Of a stretch of 64,000 bases of DNA, positions 1 to 10,389 are shown piece by piece; the first letter of the stretch is position 1, and every line of letters begins with the position of its first letter. The notes under the pieces are model-generated. The model saw nothing but the letters and a program-made list of their open reading frames with translations, was not told the DNA's origin and searched no databases. The stretch is from Anaerobacillus sp. CMMVII (GTDB taxonomy: Bacteria; Bacillota; Bacilli; Bacillales; Anaerobacillaceae): positions 1 to 64,000 of the forward strand of contig NZ_JACEHK010000004.1 of the NCBI RefSeq assembly GCF_025377685.1. Reading direction: 5' to 3'. A program made the translations under genes and the position numbers.

Positions 1-881
1 AATGAAGATATAGAAATGTAAATCATTATTTTAATGAAGCACTTAAAGGTTCATCGTTAAATTATGAATGTCGACTTATTCGTAAAAGCGGTAGAACTAT
101 ACATACAAAGGTTACAAATATCCCAATTACCGTTGATGGTGAGGTTGTAGGGGTTTATGGAATTGCTAAAGATATTACCCTACAAAAAATAGCAGAGGAG
201 AATCTGGAGAACTCAGAGAAGCTTTCATTAGTTGGCCAATTATCAGCTTCCATTGCTCATGAAATTCGAAATCCACTTACAACACTAAAAGGATTTTTAC
301 AGCTTATTAAAAGCCAAGGTGAATTCACACCTACTTATATAGATCTAATGTTGTCTGAAATGGACCGGATCGAATCGATAACAAGTGAACTACTTCTTTT
401 AGCAAAACCTCAAGCAATTGAGTTCCAGGAAGAAAACATGAAAGACATTATTTTCGATGTTGTTACATTGCTCCAATCCCAAGCACTTATGAAAAACGTG
501 GAAATCATTTTTCTCTACGAAGAGGTTGGTAGTATTTATTGTGTTAGTAGTCAAATGAAGCAAGTCTTTATCAACATCATAAAAAATGCAATTGAGGCGA
601 TGTCTGAAGCTGGTGTTATCTATGTTCGTCTTACCAATCTAGATAAATACTATATCTTAATAGAAGTAATTGATGAAGGCTGTGGTATTCCAGAAGAATT
701 AGCCTCTAATATCGGCTTGCCATTTTATTCAACAAAAGAAAAAGGCACTGGCCTAGGAATGCTTACAACCTATAAATTGGTGAATGATCATGGTGGAACC
801 ATTACCTTTGATAGTAAAGTAGGCGAAGGAACTACATTTAAAATTCAGTTACCTAGAAAAACATTAAAAATGGGCATCTGA
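1..881 (+). CDS. PAS sensor histidine kinase, C-terminal part (runs off the window start)
   Basis: Membrane or cytosolic two-component kinase. Visible in order are the end of a PAS domain (ending GVYGIAKDIT), the phosphoacceptor H-box SIAHEIRNPLTTLKG, an N-box (INIIKNAIEAM) and the ATP-lid boxes DEGCGIPEE and GTGLGM. The layout resembles the sporulation kinases KinA/KinE, but the sensor half is cut off. The first bases (NEDIE) are one frame away from the rest; one missing A in the A-run near 15-20 restores the frame. A terminator follows directly. It is closely similar in layout to the kinase at 15156-16245. The kinase call is firm; its signal is unknown. Confidence 0.85.
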
Positions 882-888
882 AATCCTG

Positions 889-930
889 AAATCCTTACTT
901 GAAGTCGTGTACTCGTAGTGAGGATTTTTT
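889..930 (+). terminator. Rho-independent terminator after the kinase
   Basis: An 11-bp stem, AAATCCTTACT pairing with AGTGAGGATTT with one G-U, runs into a T tract eight bases after the kinase stop. Confidence 0.7.
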
Positions 931-1115
931 AGTATTCAGTTACAAGAGGTTTTTATAGTTGCTTTGTTGAAATAAATATGTGTAAAGAATAGATTTCACC
1001 CTTCTATCTAGGCTGCTTGAATATTGTAACAAGGTTGCCATTGGTAAGTATGCTAACTGTGAACATTAAAAAGCCTGGGAGCTCGGGGTGGAAAATGGTT
1101 AAGGTGGTGGAGCCA

Positions 1116-1396
1116 ATGTTTACTACTAAGTTTTTAAATCAATTGAAGAAGGATTATAACAATGCTTTTGGAAGAAAAATGATTGTAATGATGATGTTAG
1201 GAGTTTGACTAATGTAATCGGGCGGATTGTCTCTAATCAAATGATCCAGAGTTTAGGAATGATCATTTTTATCAGCTTTTTTTTAGTAGTTGCAATTGAA
1301 ACATGGAAATTCAGTAAAAAAATTAGTCTTATAGTGGTTCTACTATGGTTTGTTGGTGTTGTTGGGCAAGCACTAATTACTTTTTTTTTGAAATAG
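1116..1396 (+). CDS. Small membrane protein, frameshifted
   Basis: Not recognised as a family. Joining two frames at the A-run near 1180 gives about 93 residues: a charged N-terminal half (KFLNQLKKDYNNAFGRKNDCNDD) and two transmembrane segments (SLGMIIFISFFLVVAIETW and ISLIVVLLWFVGVVGQALI). The ATG at 1116 is preceded by GGTGGTGGAG. One lost A in AGAAAAATG explains the break; read this way the second part needs no own start, although a TTG at 1205 exists. Existence is moderately supported; no function can be given. Confidence 0.45.
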
Positions 1397-1453
1397 ATGT
1401 TTAACAGGTCTAGTTCTCTGCTGAAGAGTGCGATGAGTTTAGGAGGGTTATTA

Positions 1454-1995
1454 ATGGTTTATGATAACGAAAATAAAACAATAACGACTGAAAGGTTAGT
1501 ACTAAGAATGTTTCAAAAATCGGATGCACCAGTTGTTACTGAGCTTTGTAATAATTATAACATCTATAAAAATACATTATATTTACCTTATCCCTATTCT
1601 ATTGAATGTGCATTATCATGGATCGAACATCATTTTGAGAATTTCAATGCCAATAAGTCCTATGAATTTGCCATTACGGATAAGGAAACAGGAACATTGT
1701 ATGGAGCGATAGCATTATCTCACAAACAAAGATTTAAGAATGGTGAATTAGCATATTGGATTGGTGAGAAGTTTTGGGAAATGGTTATGCTACAGAGGCA
1801 GGTAAGGCCGTACTAGAATTTGCATTTAATGAAAAGCAATACCATAAAGTTTATGCTCGTCATTTCCACTCAAATCCGGCATCTGGCAAAGTAATACAAA
1901 AGTTAGGCATGATAAAAGAAGGTGTTTTAATAGACCATGTAATAAAAGAAAATCGTTTTGAAGATCTTGTTTGCTATGGAATAATTAAATCATAA
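1454..1995 (+). CDS. RimJ/RimL-type GNAT N-acetyltransferase, frameshifted
   Basis: Transfers an acetyl group from acetyl-CoA to an amine, in this subfamily often a protein N-terminus; the substrate is unknown. It begins with the typical ITTERLVLRMF strand, and after the frame join reads GEKFWGNGYATEAGKAVLEFAF, the family's acetyl-CoA loop region. It ends HSNPASGKVIQKLGMIKEG, also characteristic. ATG 1454 follows AGGAGGG. The two frames join by restoring one G in the G-run near 1776. The length of about 180 residues is normal, so this is probably an intact gene with one miscalled base. Confidence 0.85.
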
Positions 1996-2030
1996 CATAC
2001 AGCTACTAAAAGCTATTTTGGTCATGTAGT

Positions 2031-2110
2031 TTCTATTAGCTTTTTAGTTCGTAACTAAGCGAATGCTTGGTTCTTCACTCAAAGCAACAAAGCTTACGAA
2101 AACAGCCCTT
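2031..2110 (-). repeat. Relic of the palindromic repeat
   Basis: TTTTTAGTTCGTAACTAAGCGAATGCTTGGTTCTTCACTCAAAGCAACAAAG-like sequence matches the left third and right end of the inverted element at 19158; the central hairpin is deleted. It lies between the GNAT and small membrane genes. Confidence 0.6.
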
Positions 2111-2137
2111 TAAAAAAATACTCAAGTGAGGTGCCTT

Positions 2138-2371
2138 ATGGAATTTATCATTTTGTTAGGTGTTATCGTGTTGGCAATAGCTTATTTTTCTATTAATGAA
2201 AAATTAAGTTTAATAAAGGAACAAGCTAAATTTAAAGTAAAAAACAAATTGGATGGCAAAACATATATTGTCTATTCAGTAAAAAATGAAAACAGTGAAC
2301 GGACCGAATTTTTAATCTATGATGATGGTCAATGGCAGTGGGTTTTAAGTGATATTTATATCCCTTATTAA
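2138..2371 (+). CDS. Small single-pass membrane protein
   Basis: A 77-residue protein of unknown family. One N-terminal transmembrane helix (FIILLGVIVLAIAYFSI) is followed by a charged 50-residue domain with aromatic residues (YDDGQWQWVLSDIYIPY) that probably lies outside the cytoplasm or on the membrane face. ATG 2138 follows AAGTGAGGTG and is preferred to an upstream in-frame GTG at 2126, which lies inside the ribosome binding site. The next gene is another exported protein of unknown role. Confidence 0.55.
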   Translation: MEFIILLGVIVLAIAYFSINEKLSLIKEQAKFKVKNKLDGKTYIVYSVKNENSERTEFLIYDDGQWQWVLSDIYIPY

Positions 2372-2432
2372 GGGAGTGAATAGATCGGTTTTATGAGAAG
2401 GAAGTGAACTGGAAGACCTTCAAATGAAATAA

Positions 2433-3175
2433 ATGAAAGTTATTCAGGGAGATGAACTTATCAAACGACTAATAGCTATTTTACTTTTAACGCTTTTTTT
2501 AACAAGTTGTTCTAATAATAAAATACTAACAAATAATCCCGATTTTCAAGGTTCTTTATGTTAGAAGGAGAGAGAATCAGTTTAGTAGTAGTAGACAATA
2601 ATATGACACAAGAAGACATAACGTTTTTTCGCTACCCTGACGAATGGGAAGCTTATGTTATTACGTGGAATGATGAAACAAATTTTCTAAATGAAACCGG
2701 AACTGAGATTACAGAAGAGGAATTCCAAAATCATGATTATATGATAAAAATTTGGACGAAGGAAATGTTTAAAAAGGAAATGACTGAGTTAAATACGGGT
2801 GGTAACGAAAAACTAACAGAAATATATCCGGTTTATAAAGCTCGTCAACTTCAGCTAGTTGAAATGAAAATGGAGGATTATTTAAAACGGCAGGTTACTT
2901 TTGAAGAGGGGAAGTTAGCAGTTATAGTGTTTTTAGGCGAAGAGATTAGTAATGATGATAACGCATTATATAAGTTTCAAACAGAGCTTAAAGAATTTAT
3001 GCAAAATCAAAGAGATATTCATAGCTACAGCTTTAGTTTAGGAAGGGGTAGCAAACGAGATGTACAATTTTTAGAGATTGACGATTATCCAGCCTTTTTT
3101 GTCTTTGATCATGAAAAATTGATTTACAAAACGTACGAGCAAGATGAATTTATCGAGTTTATTGAAAATTACTAA
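2433..3175 (+). CDS. Lipoprotein with thioredoxin-like C-terminal region, frameshifted
   Basis: A probable membrane-anchored lipoprotein: the N-terminus has a hydrophobic stretch ending in the lipobox LTSC (AILLLTLFLTSCSNN), after which a lost base near 2550 moves the frame into an open stretch of over 200 residues. The C-terminal third (KLAVIVFLGEEI, then DDYPAFFVFDHEKLIYKTY) has the strand-helix-strand pattern of a thioredoxin-like fold but no CxxC. The start at 2433 is in frame but has only a weak ribosome binding site; an alternative is ATG near 2454 if a second base is missing. Function unknown. Confidence 0.6.
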
Positions 3176-3459
3176 TATGATGTTCAATAAAGTAGGTGCT
3201 GAAAGTTAGGCTTTCCCTTAAGCGGGTTTCAGCAGTGCTCACGGTCATGCTAAAGTCTCTAGCGTGGCTTCTTTTATTTAGGTTTTATCGAAGAGTTCAG
3301 AAAAGCTGTAATGCCTTTTGCTTCATAGTTTACAGATATTTTTTATAAAGTTAACCAAGTCGTTTGAATAAAATTGAATAAGAAAAAAGAGCCAAATTAC
3401 GTACATTCTCTTTACATAGGCATATGATAACTAGATAAATTTTGAAGGGAATGAATAAC

Positions 3460-4374
3460 ATGTATTATGGTCCTCAAAATCCATATTCTTATTATGCTAG
3501 TGGTAACACAACAATGTATCATGCAAACTATATGCCCAGAAATGATCTTGGTTATGAACCACAAGTGATTGAAGCGGTTCTTGCCGGTATAAAAAGAGAA
3601 GCTTCAGCCATTGACCTCTATAGTCGTTTAGCGAAAGTGGCACCAAATCATGAAAACCAATGGGGTATTCTTCATGCAATAGAAGACAAAAAAGTTCGAC
3701 TGACTCAATTTACAAATCTTTATATGACTCTTACTGGCTCACAGCCAGTATACCGAGTTGAAAAAGTGCCTTTTACTAATTATAGAGAAGGTGTACAAAA
3801 GGCTTATCGATCCGAAGTAGAAGGTTATGAAGAATTTCGAAAGAATTGCGTCATGACTCAAAATCCATTAGTTCGAAATGTATTTACGTGGGCACTAAAT
3901 GGAGAGAAAGAAAATGCTACACGGTTTGAAATTTTAAATGAGCAACTTGCTAATGAAATTAAAGATTATGGAGCAGAACCGTTTGTTTTTAACATTGAGG
4001 AGTTTACCAAGAAAAATAACACTTTCCGCACAGCATTATGGACGGGAAAACACTTACAACTGACCTTAATGAGCATCGGTGTTGGTGAAAGCATCGGTTT
4101 AGAACAACATCCAAACCTTGATCAATTTATCCGAATTGAAGAAGGTCAAGGGCTCGTACAAATGGGGGACAGTCAAATCAATTTAAATTTTGAGGCAGAA
4201 GCTTATGATGATTTTGCAATAATAATACCTGCAGGAAAATGGCACAATCTAACCAATACAGGTGATAAACCAATTAAGCTTTACTCTATTTATGCGCCGC
4301 CTCAGCACCCATTTGGTACAATTCATGAAACAAAAGCAATTGCCTTGGCGGCGGAAGAAGATCACCACCATTAA
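3460..4374 (+). CDS. Ferritin-like plus cupin domain protein
   Basis: About 304 residues. After a Tyr/Asn/Pro-rich N-terminus (YYGPQNPYSYY) comes a helical region from about residue 35 to 165 (EAVLAGIKREASAIDLYSRLA) of the ferritin-like kind found in bacillus coat-associated proteins. A cupin barrel covers about 185-285 (GESIGLEQHPNLDQFIRIEEGQG, IIIPAGKWHNLTNTG) with His residues suited to metal binding. The tail ends EEDHHH. The start at 3460 has GAAGGGA ten bases upstream; an in-frame ATG at 3451 is too close to it. A spore-surface role is an inference from composition only. Confidence 0.75.
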   Translation: MYYGPQNPYSYYASGNTTMYHANYMPRNDLGYEPQVIEAVLAGIKREASAIDLYSRLAKVAPNHENQWGILHAIEDKKVRLTQFTNLYMTLTGSQPVYRVEKVPFTNYREGVQKAYRSEVEGYEEFRKNCVMTQNPLVRNVFTWALNGEKENATRFEILNEQLANEIKDYGAEPFVFNIEEFTKKNNTFRTALWTGKHLQLTLMSIGVGESIGLEQHPNLDQFIRIEEGQGLVQMGDSQINLNFEAEAYDDFAIIIPAGKWHNLTNTGDKPIKLYSIYAPPQHPFGTIHETKAIALAAEEDHHH

Positions 4375-4397
4375 TTAGTCGAGTTAAGTAGATAAGA

Positions 4398-4439
4398 GGA
4401 TGGAAAAAGGTTCTATAAACTTGTTTTCATCCTTTTTTT
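4398..4439 (+). terminator. Rho-independent terminator after the cupin gene
   Basis: GGAT, a bulged G and GAAAA pair with TTTTC and ATCC, followed by seven T residues. Confidence 0.7.
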
Positions 4440-4603
4440 GTTTTAGTTAAATGTTCCACGGTGAACTTTCGTAGAACATAGTAGCAATTTAAAGGAAACA
4501 CTAAGTCCTAAATTTTTTTAGGATTTGTCATTTGCAGGTATTTCCCATTTTTTGCCGAATATAGAATTTTAGCTTTATATTACATACTAGAAAGGTGAAA
4601 CCT

Positions 4604-5961
4604 ATGAAAAAATTAGTAACGATTCTAGCGCTAATGCTAGTTTCTATTCCTGCATTCGTTTTTGCAAACTCTGGACCAGCTTATTGGGAGGGGTATCCCT
4701 CTAGTGAAATTATGGTAATTGATAAGAATTCGCCTATTAAAGTTGAAAATGAGGTGCTTGTCTTTGATTTTTCAGAAAGTGATAATTATTCACATACGAT
4801 AAATGGCAAGGTTACTGCCACGTATGAAATGGCAAATCCTACAGATGAGCTACTAGAAGTAGAAATGGTGTTTCCTTTTGTTGGAGTACTTGCCCATTTT
4901 TCAGAAAATGAAGTGTTAGTTGCTGTAGATGAACAACCAGTTTCTTATGATTTATATTTAGGAGATTTAGCCAATCTGCAGCAGGAAGGAAAAAAGGATA
5001 ATTTTGAATTCGAAAATATTGTTCCTATGATCACCAAAGAATCCTATCAGGCGAAGCATTTTACTGAAAATGAAATAGGTAAGCTTTATATCATTGAAGT
5101 AATGCCGCCAACAGAGGGAAGAGGCCATTTTGTAATTGACTTTCAACAATTGGATGCTGAAAAAACGAAAGTAATAACCAAAGGCTTTGATAGCTATGGC
5201 TATGAAAATGGTAGTACGAAGATCTCTGCATGGTACCACCAACCTGAGACCTTTGAAATTTTTGTTTTAGGTGAGGATGTTGATTTACATTAGCTGCTTA
5301 TACAGATGGTGATCTTAAAGAGGAAACGAGCGACTTTCATTATGAAACAACAATCCTGGAAGTAGGGGTTAAAGACTTCCTGCTTGAATTAATAAAATCT
5401 GATCAAAATTATGGGAAGGTAATCTCAGAAACTCAAATTTACAATCTGTATGCGAAAGCACTTGATAATTACTTCACAAACAAGCATGGCTTTGTCAATG
5501 AATATGACCTTTTCGAGCAAGCAAATTACGAACGTATATTTTCGGTAGTATATACAGTTCAGTTCCCGGCTAATTCAAGCAAAAGTGTCAGTGTAAGTTA
5601 CCAAACAAGAGGAACCATGGATATGACAAGAACAGTGAAACCTTTATACACCTTTGATTATATTTTGAACCCAGCAAAAAATTGGAGTGATTTTGGAGGT
5701 TTACAGATTAGAATTATTCCACCAGAACAGGCTCCTTATATTGTTAGTAGTAGCGTCGATCTAGTAAAAGATGAGAATAATATGTATCTCACCAATCTAG
5801 CTCAATTACCTGAAGAGGACCTAACATTTACGCTTTATGCAGATGAGGAGATTACTGAAAAGGGTCAAATCAAAGAGTTTTTTAATGTAATGCCCATAGT
5901 TATTTTGACAATCATTCTTTTCATTTTAGGCGTAGTTTTCTTGTTTCGTAGAAAGAAGTGA
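4604..5961 (+). CDS. Secreted, C-terminally membrane-anchored protein, frameshifted
   Basis: About 452 residues after joining two frames near 5288. It has a cleavable signal peptide (KKLVTILALMLVSIPAFVFA followed by NSGPAYWEG), a long beta-rich extracellular region with no motif I recognise, and a C-terminal transmembrane helix followed by RRKK (VIVLTIILFILGVVFLFRRKK), so it is displayed on the outer face of the membrane. There is no LPxTG sorting signal. ATG 4604 follows AAAGGTG; an in-frame GTG at 4595 lies inside that site. Between 5290 and 5617 the reading is open in the shifted frame, supporting one gene with one lost base. Confidence 0.65.
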
Positions 5962-6127
5962 ATTAACAATTGAAATCCATAAAACCAGTTTTCAACGGCA
6001 ATAAATATTATCATGTATGTGTTTTAGTGCGAATTCAAAGGGACATACAGACTTTTTTTGAATGTATAATTAAGTTTGGAAAAATAATATGGTAAAATTG
6101 CATCAGAAATTATTAGGAGGGGTTTTT

Positions 6128-6418
6128 TTGAAAGCTGAAACAAGTTTAAGGGTTTGTGAAAAAGGACATAAGTACTACAAAAGTAGTGAATGTCCAAGTT
6201 GCCCTACCTGCGATAAAGAAAACAAGCCTGAAAGTGGCTTCCTTTCGAAACTGAGTTCCCCTGCTAAAAATGCCTTAGTTCACGAAGGGATTGACAACCT
6301 ACAAGAATTATCAAAGTACACCGAAAAACAAATTTTAAAAATCCATGGTATTGGACCAGCCTCCTTACCAATTATGAGAAGTTTATTAAAAGAAGAAGGT
6401 TTATCATTTAAAGAATAA
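6128..6418 (+). CDS. Zinc-ribbon and helix-hairpin-helix protein (RNA polymerase alpha CTD-like)
   Basis: About 96 residues. The N-terminus holds a Cys/His cluster (CEKGHKYYKSSECPSCPTCDK) that should bind zinc. The C-terminal half (SSPAKNALVHEGIDNLQELSKYTEKQILKIHGIGPASLP) is a helix-hairpin-helix fold very like the RNA polymerase alpha C-terminal domain, so a DNA-binding or transcription-linked role is likely. TTG 6128 is chosen because AGGAGGGG lies just upstream; the longer ATG-initiated frame from 6089 would place that site inside the gene. Confidence 0.75.
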   Translation: MKAETSLRVCEKGHKYYKSSECPSCPTCDKENKPESGFLSKLSSPAKNALVHEGIDNLQELSKYTEKQILKIHGIGPASLPIMRSLLKEEGLSFKE

Positions 6419-6543
6419 ATATTAGGTTGGTAAAAGCTAAATTTGTAAACTAGTTTTGCTAAGGTCATTATGGTTAGTGAGTAATTAACATGACTATCAT
6501 CTGCAAAATGACTTTTTATGTAGGAAAGGAAGTGTGTAAATAG

Positions 6544-7160
6544 ATGTTAAAGCAAAAAATAATTGGTGAAGTTTTTAGTTGGAGTAAGGCCCTATTAATT
6601 GCATTTTCAATCGCAATAATTGTCAGCGCATTTATAGTTCAACCTTTTACAGTTAGTGGGAGTTCAATGGAACCAACATTGGATGGAGAAGACCCTATAA
6701 ATGAAGAAAAAATCGGTGACCGAGTATTTATTTTCAAAAGTGCTTACATCTTAGGTGAACCAAAATATAATGACATTGTCATTATTGATAGTCGTGTTAA
6801 TAGAAAAAGAACCTTAAAAGATAATCTACTCGAAAGTCCTATTGTGAGTTTGATATTTAAAAAGAACGATGATGAAAAAAGCATTGGATAAAAAGGGTAA
6901 TTGGTGAAGGAGGAGATACGATAGAATATAAGGATGGAAGTGTGTACCGTAATGGTACTGAATTAGTCGAAGATTACATAAAGGAAGAAATGGTCTTACC
7001 ATTTGAAACTATTGTTGTTCCAGAAAACTATATATTTGTAATGGGTGACAATAGAAATGGCAGTAGAGATAGCAGAAGTGTTGGTCCTATCCCGAAAGAA
7101 AATGTTTTAGGAAAAGTCCTTCTTAGGTATTATCCTTTAAATAAAATAAATAATTTTTAA
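6544..7160 (+). CDS. lepB: Type I signal peptidase, frameshifted
   Basis: Membrane serine protease that removes signal peptides from exported proteins. One N-terminal transmembrane helix (ALLIAFSIAIIVSAFIVQPF) is followed by the catalytic serine box SGSSMEPTL, the catalytic-lysine box (KRVIGEGGDTI, in the second frame) and the C-terminal GDNRNGSRDSRSVGPI box. The frames join by restoring one T near 6886 (SIWIKRVIG), giving about 205 residues, somewhat longer than SipS because of an insert after the serine box. Since all active-site boxes are present in order, the gene is probably functional. Confidence 0.88.
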
Positions 7161-7223
7161 GAGGTAGAAGTAATCCTATTTAATCTGTGAAGAAACGTAC
7201 TTAAAAACGGGTAGCAAAAGTGC

Positions 7224-7256
7224 AAAAGCGGTCATCACAAATGGTGACCGCTTTTA
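7224..7256 (+). terminator. Rho-independent terminator after signal peptidase
   Basis: AAAAGCGGTCA pairs perfectly with TGACCGCTTTT, ending in a short T tract. Confidence 0.75.
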
Positions 7257-7309
7257 TTCAGGTAAAGAGCAGCAATATTGTAAAAAGGTGAAAGATGGAG
7301 GCGTGATGA

Positions 7310-7734
7310 GTGGATATTCTGAAACAAAGGGTTTTACAAGCATTGAGTTTAACAGATGACTTTTATAATCATATTAATGAGGGTTGTTTAACATTAAAAA
7401 TATCAGACGTACCCTCAAATACAATAGGAGAACAAGCTTACTGTATGATCGGAGCGAGAGAAAGCTATTTAAAGTCTTTAAAAATTGGTAAATGGGCTGG
7501 TTTTGATTGCAGTTTAATTGATCGTAATAATAAACTTTAATAATTAGCAAATTGGAAGAAACTCATATTAACTTAAAGAGATTTTTACAAGATAATAGCA
7601 TAGATGAAATTAACAGTAATTTGTTAATTGATTTATTAGAGCATGAGGTTCAGCATCACGGACAGTTAATTCGCTATGCCTATGCTAATAAAATTGATTT
7701 TCCAAAAAGCTGGAATTTTCGTTATACCGTTTAA
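7310..7734 (+). CDS. DinB-like four-helix protein, frameshifted
   Basis: DinB/YfiT-type four-helix bundle, a family that usually binds a metal through three histidines and includes thiol-dependent transferases; the substrate here is unknown. The N-terminal helix (ILKQRVLQALSLTDDFYNHI) and the C-terminal EHEVQHHGQLIRYAY, with the paired His ligands, are typical. The frames join near 7536 by restoring one base, giving about 142 residues, so the family length is met. GTG 7310 follows GATGGAGGCG. Confidence 0.7.
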
Positions 7735-7911
7735 TTTTCTTCTTTAGCTATTTTTTATAGCTATTGAAACACTTAAGAGTCGTTTAGCTAGCTTATTTTT
7801 ACGCTCAAGAGTATCGTTGAAAGAAAAATTGTTATTAATTTTTTATGATTTAGAAAGTACTATTTTCAGAATTAAGCGAGGAAACTTTCATTTTACAGGG
7901 GATGAATATTC

Positions 7912-8793
7912 GTGAGAAGTGAAAAAGAAATGTTTGATTTAATATTAAAGGTAGCAAAAGAGGATGAACGGATCCGAGCAGTATATGTGAACGGTTCTAG
8001 AACTAACCCTAATGTTCCTAAAGATATTTTTCAAGATTACGATATTGTTTATGTAGTGACGGAAACAATATCTTTTATAGAGGATGAAAATTGGATTAAC
8101 ATCTTTGGAGATTTACTGATGCTCCAAGAACCAGACAAAATGGATAAGTATCTTGGTATAGATAGCGATTTTGAATGTTCATATGGATATTTAATGCTTT
8201 TTACTGACGGGAATCGAATTGACCTTCATATCGAAACAAAGGATTCAATGATTAAAGGTTATGTCAGTGATAAACTTACTGTTCCATTATTAGATAAGGA
8301 CAACATGTTACCAATCATTCCTCCACCTACAGATATTAATTATCAAGTAAAAAAGCCATCCGGACCAATGTTTGTGAGTTGTACAAATAATTTTTGGTGG
8401 TGTTTACAAAACGTTGCAAAAGGAATTTGGCGAGACGAATTGCCATACGCAAAATTAATGTTTGAAACTACCACGAGAGCATCACTTGATGAAATGGTAT
8501 CATGGTGGATTGGAACAAGATATAATTTCCAAGTCTCAACTGGAAAGATGGGCAAGTATTTTAAAAATTATCTTCCAGAACCATATTGGGAGATGTATGA
8601 AAATACTTATTCCGATAATAACTATGAAAATTTTTGGAATTCCATATTTATCACATGTGAGTTATTTAGAACTTTAGCAGAAGATGTAGCAGATAACCTA
8701 TTATTTACATACCCAATTGATGACGATAAAAATATGACGAAATTCCTTAAACATGTAAGATATTTGCCTTCGGATGCAAAGGAAATATTGTAG
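7912..8793 (+). CDS. aadK: Aminoglycoside 6-adenylyltransferase
   Basis: Transfers AMP from ATP to the 6-hydroxyl of streptomycin, inactivating it. At 293 residues it has the full length of the ANT(6)/AadK family. The nucleotidyltransferase core is visible: VYVNGSRTNPNVPKDIFQDYDIVYVV holds the G-S and D-x-D metal-binding motifs, and a third acidic residue lies in NRIDLHIET. WRDELPYAKLMFE and the tryptophan-rich C-terminal helices are characteristic. GTG 7912 follows GGGGATG. Such genes are intrinsic in many bacilli and nothing mobile surrounds it, so it is likely chromosomal housekeeping resistance. Confidence 0.85.
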   Translation: MRSEKEMFDLILKVAKEDERIRAVYVNGSRTNPNVPKDIFQDYDIVYVVTETISFIEDENWINIFGDLLMLQEPDKMDKYLGIDSDFECSYGYLMLFTDGNRIDLHIETKDSMIKGYVSDKLTVPLLDKDNMLPIIPPPTDINYQVKKPSGPMFVSCTNNFWWCLQNVAKGIWRDELPYAKLMFETTTRASLDEMVSWWIGTRYNFQVSTGKMGKYFKNYLPEPYWEMYENTYSDNNYENFWNSIFITCELFRTLAEDVADNLLFTYPIDDDKNMTKFLKHVRYLPSDAKEIL

Positions 8794-9108
8794 GTGAAGT
8801 TTTTTTATAAGAATAATTCTACTATCGAGTGCTTTGCTTCAAGTAGGAGTAAGGCTCTTTTTTTGCTGAATGATGAACAATAAAGTATGTTGGAGATTCG
8901 GAGGTTAATTAGCGTGGGAGATTGTCAGTGTTTGTCCGTTTTGCACCTCACAAGTAAATCCGTTAAACTTCTTTTTTTCGGTTTTCGTAAATGTAAGTGT
9001 GAGATACTTGGCTGTTATTGATACCTAGGATGTCGAACAAAAAATAATGGGTACTATCCTAGAAATGCTTCATATAAATAGAATAAAAACTAACAGGAGT
9101 AGAGATCA
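8794..9108. other. Intergenic region with a weak Cys-rich ORF
   Basis: About 315 bases without a recognised gene. It holds one ORF starting at GTG 8914 behind CGGAGG, which reads as 35 Cys-rich residues (MGDCQCLSVL, then RKCKCEILGCY) before a TGA at 9019 and stays open to 9081 if that TGA is read. No homology is recognised, so it is listed only as a possibility. Confidence 0.25.
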
Positions 9109-10389
9109 TTGGACAAACAAGATAGTAGCTTTAGGTGGGTTGTATTTGCTTCGGTCCTGTTTACGTATTTAATAATGGCGAGCCAAAGAACCGCCCCAGG
9201 ATTGATTACTGATCAATTGATGACGGATTTTAATGTAACCGCATCAACGATTGGGTTACTGACTAGCATACAATTTTTTGTATACACTGGTTTGCAAATT
9301 CCGATGGGGATTTTGGCTGATCGGTATGGACCCAATTTTTTTCTCATAATTGGTGCACTACTTACAGGTTTGGGTACAATGATTTATAGTCTAGGAACGC
9401 ATGAATATATTCTGTTTTTCTCCCGAATACTTACAGGGACGGGAGATGCCACCATCTGGGTCAATATGGTATTAATTTTGAGTCAATGGTTTAGAGCAAA
9501 GGAATTTGTGCGATTAATTGGGGTGGCGGGAATGACTGGAAGCCTCGGTTTTCTTTTGGCGTCAGTTCCTTTCTCTGCATGGATAAACCTCTTAGGTTGG
9601 AGGGGAGCATTTTTTGGATTAGGACTCATTTTATGTTTTTGTGGGATACTTCTTTACTTTGTACTCCTAAAAAAACCAACTCAGCTTTTTCCGAATGAAC
9701 CTGTAGTTATCGAAAATGAAAGCCAACGAGAAAAAATAGGGGAGTTACTTCGGCGAATTTTTTCAAATCGACAAGCGTGGGCATTATTTTTATGTCATTT
9801 TGGGCTTGTTGGTGGGTACCTAGGATTTATCAGTTCGTGGGCAGTGCCCTACGGAATGAACGTTTATGATATGACACGTTCTGGCGCTAGTCAGCTTATT
9901 ATGATAGGGCTTGTCGGTGCACTTATTGGGGCCCCTCTAACTAGTTGGATTTCTAGTCGGGTAGAAACCATTAAACGGCCATACGTTGTTGTCCATATCA
10001 TTATTTTTCTAGCTTGGTCTACATTTCTATTATTTAATGGAAATCCGCCATATTATTTGCTAGTTATTCTTTTCTTTATTATTGGTTATGGATTTGGGGC
10101 AAGTGCCTTGACGTTTGCTGTCGTTCGTCAATCTTTTCCAATTTTAGAATCTGGCATTGTTTCTGGATTTGCAAATACGGGTGGATTCTTAAGTGCAGTA
10201 TTGCTGCCCAGCATTTTTGGGAGGATATTGGATCATTTTAATTCAACATCAGCAAGTTTAGGTAATGGTTATTTTTACGGTTTCATCATTCCAGTTACTT
10301 TCTCTTTAGTTGGTTTGATTGGAGTCATCTCAATTAAGGAAAACGTAAGGAAGCAGAAGGTGTACCCAATAATCCATAATGCTTTATAG
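9109..10389 (+). CDS. MFS transporter, 12 transmembrane segments
   Basis: Proton-driven or facilitated carrier of unknown substrate. It has 426 residues and about twelve hydrophobic helices, with the signature GILADRYGP between helices 2 and 3 and the helix 4 motif SRILTGTGDA. The opening (ASQRTAPGLITDQLMTDFNVTASTIGLLTS) resembles the anion:cation symporter or sugar-phosphate-like subgroup of MFS rather than drug pumps, but this is a weak hint. TTG 9109 follows AGGAGTAGAG. It is a single gene facing the bmrA gene tail to tail, with a palindromic terminator between. Confidence 0.8.
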   Translation: MDKQDSSFRWVVFASVLFTYLIMASQRTAPGLITDQLMTDFNVTASTIGLLTSIQFFVYTGLQIPMGILADRYGPNFFLIIGALLTGLGTMIYSLGTHEYILFFSRILTGTGDATIWVNMVLILSQWFRAKEFVRLIGVAGMTGSLGFLLASVPFSAWINLLGWRGAFFGLGLILCFCGILLYFVLLKKPTQLFPNEPVVIENESQREKIGELLRRIFSNRQAWALFLCHFGLVGGYLGFISSWAVPYGMNVYDMTRSGASQLIMIGLVGALIGAPLTSWISSRVETIKRPYVVVHIIIFLAWSTFLLFNGNPPYYLLVILFFIIGYGFGASALTFAVVRQSFPILESGIVSGFANTGGFLSAVLLPSIFGRILDHFNSTSASLGNGYFYGFIIPVTFSLVGLIGVISIKENVRKQKVYPIIHNAL

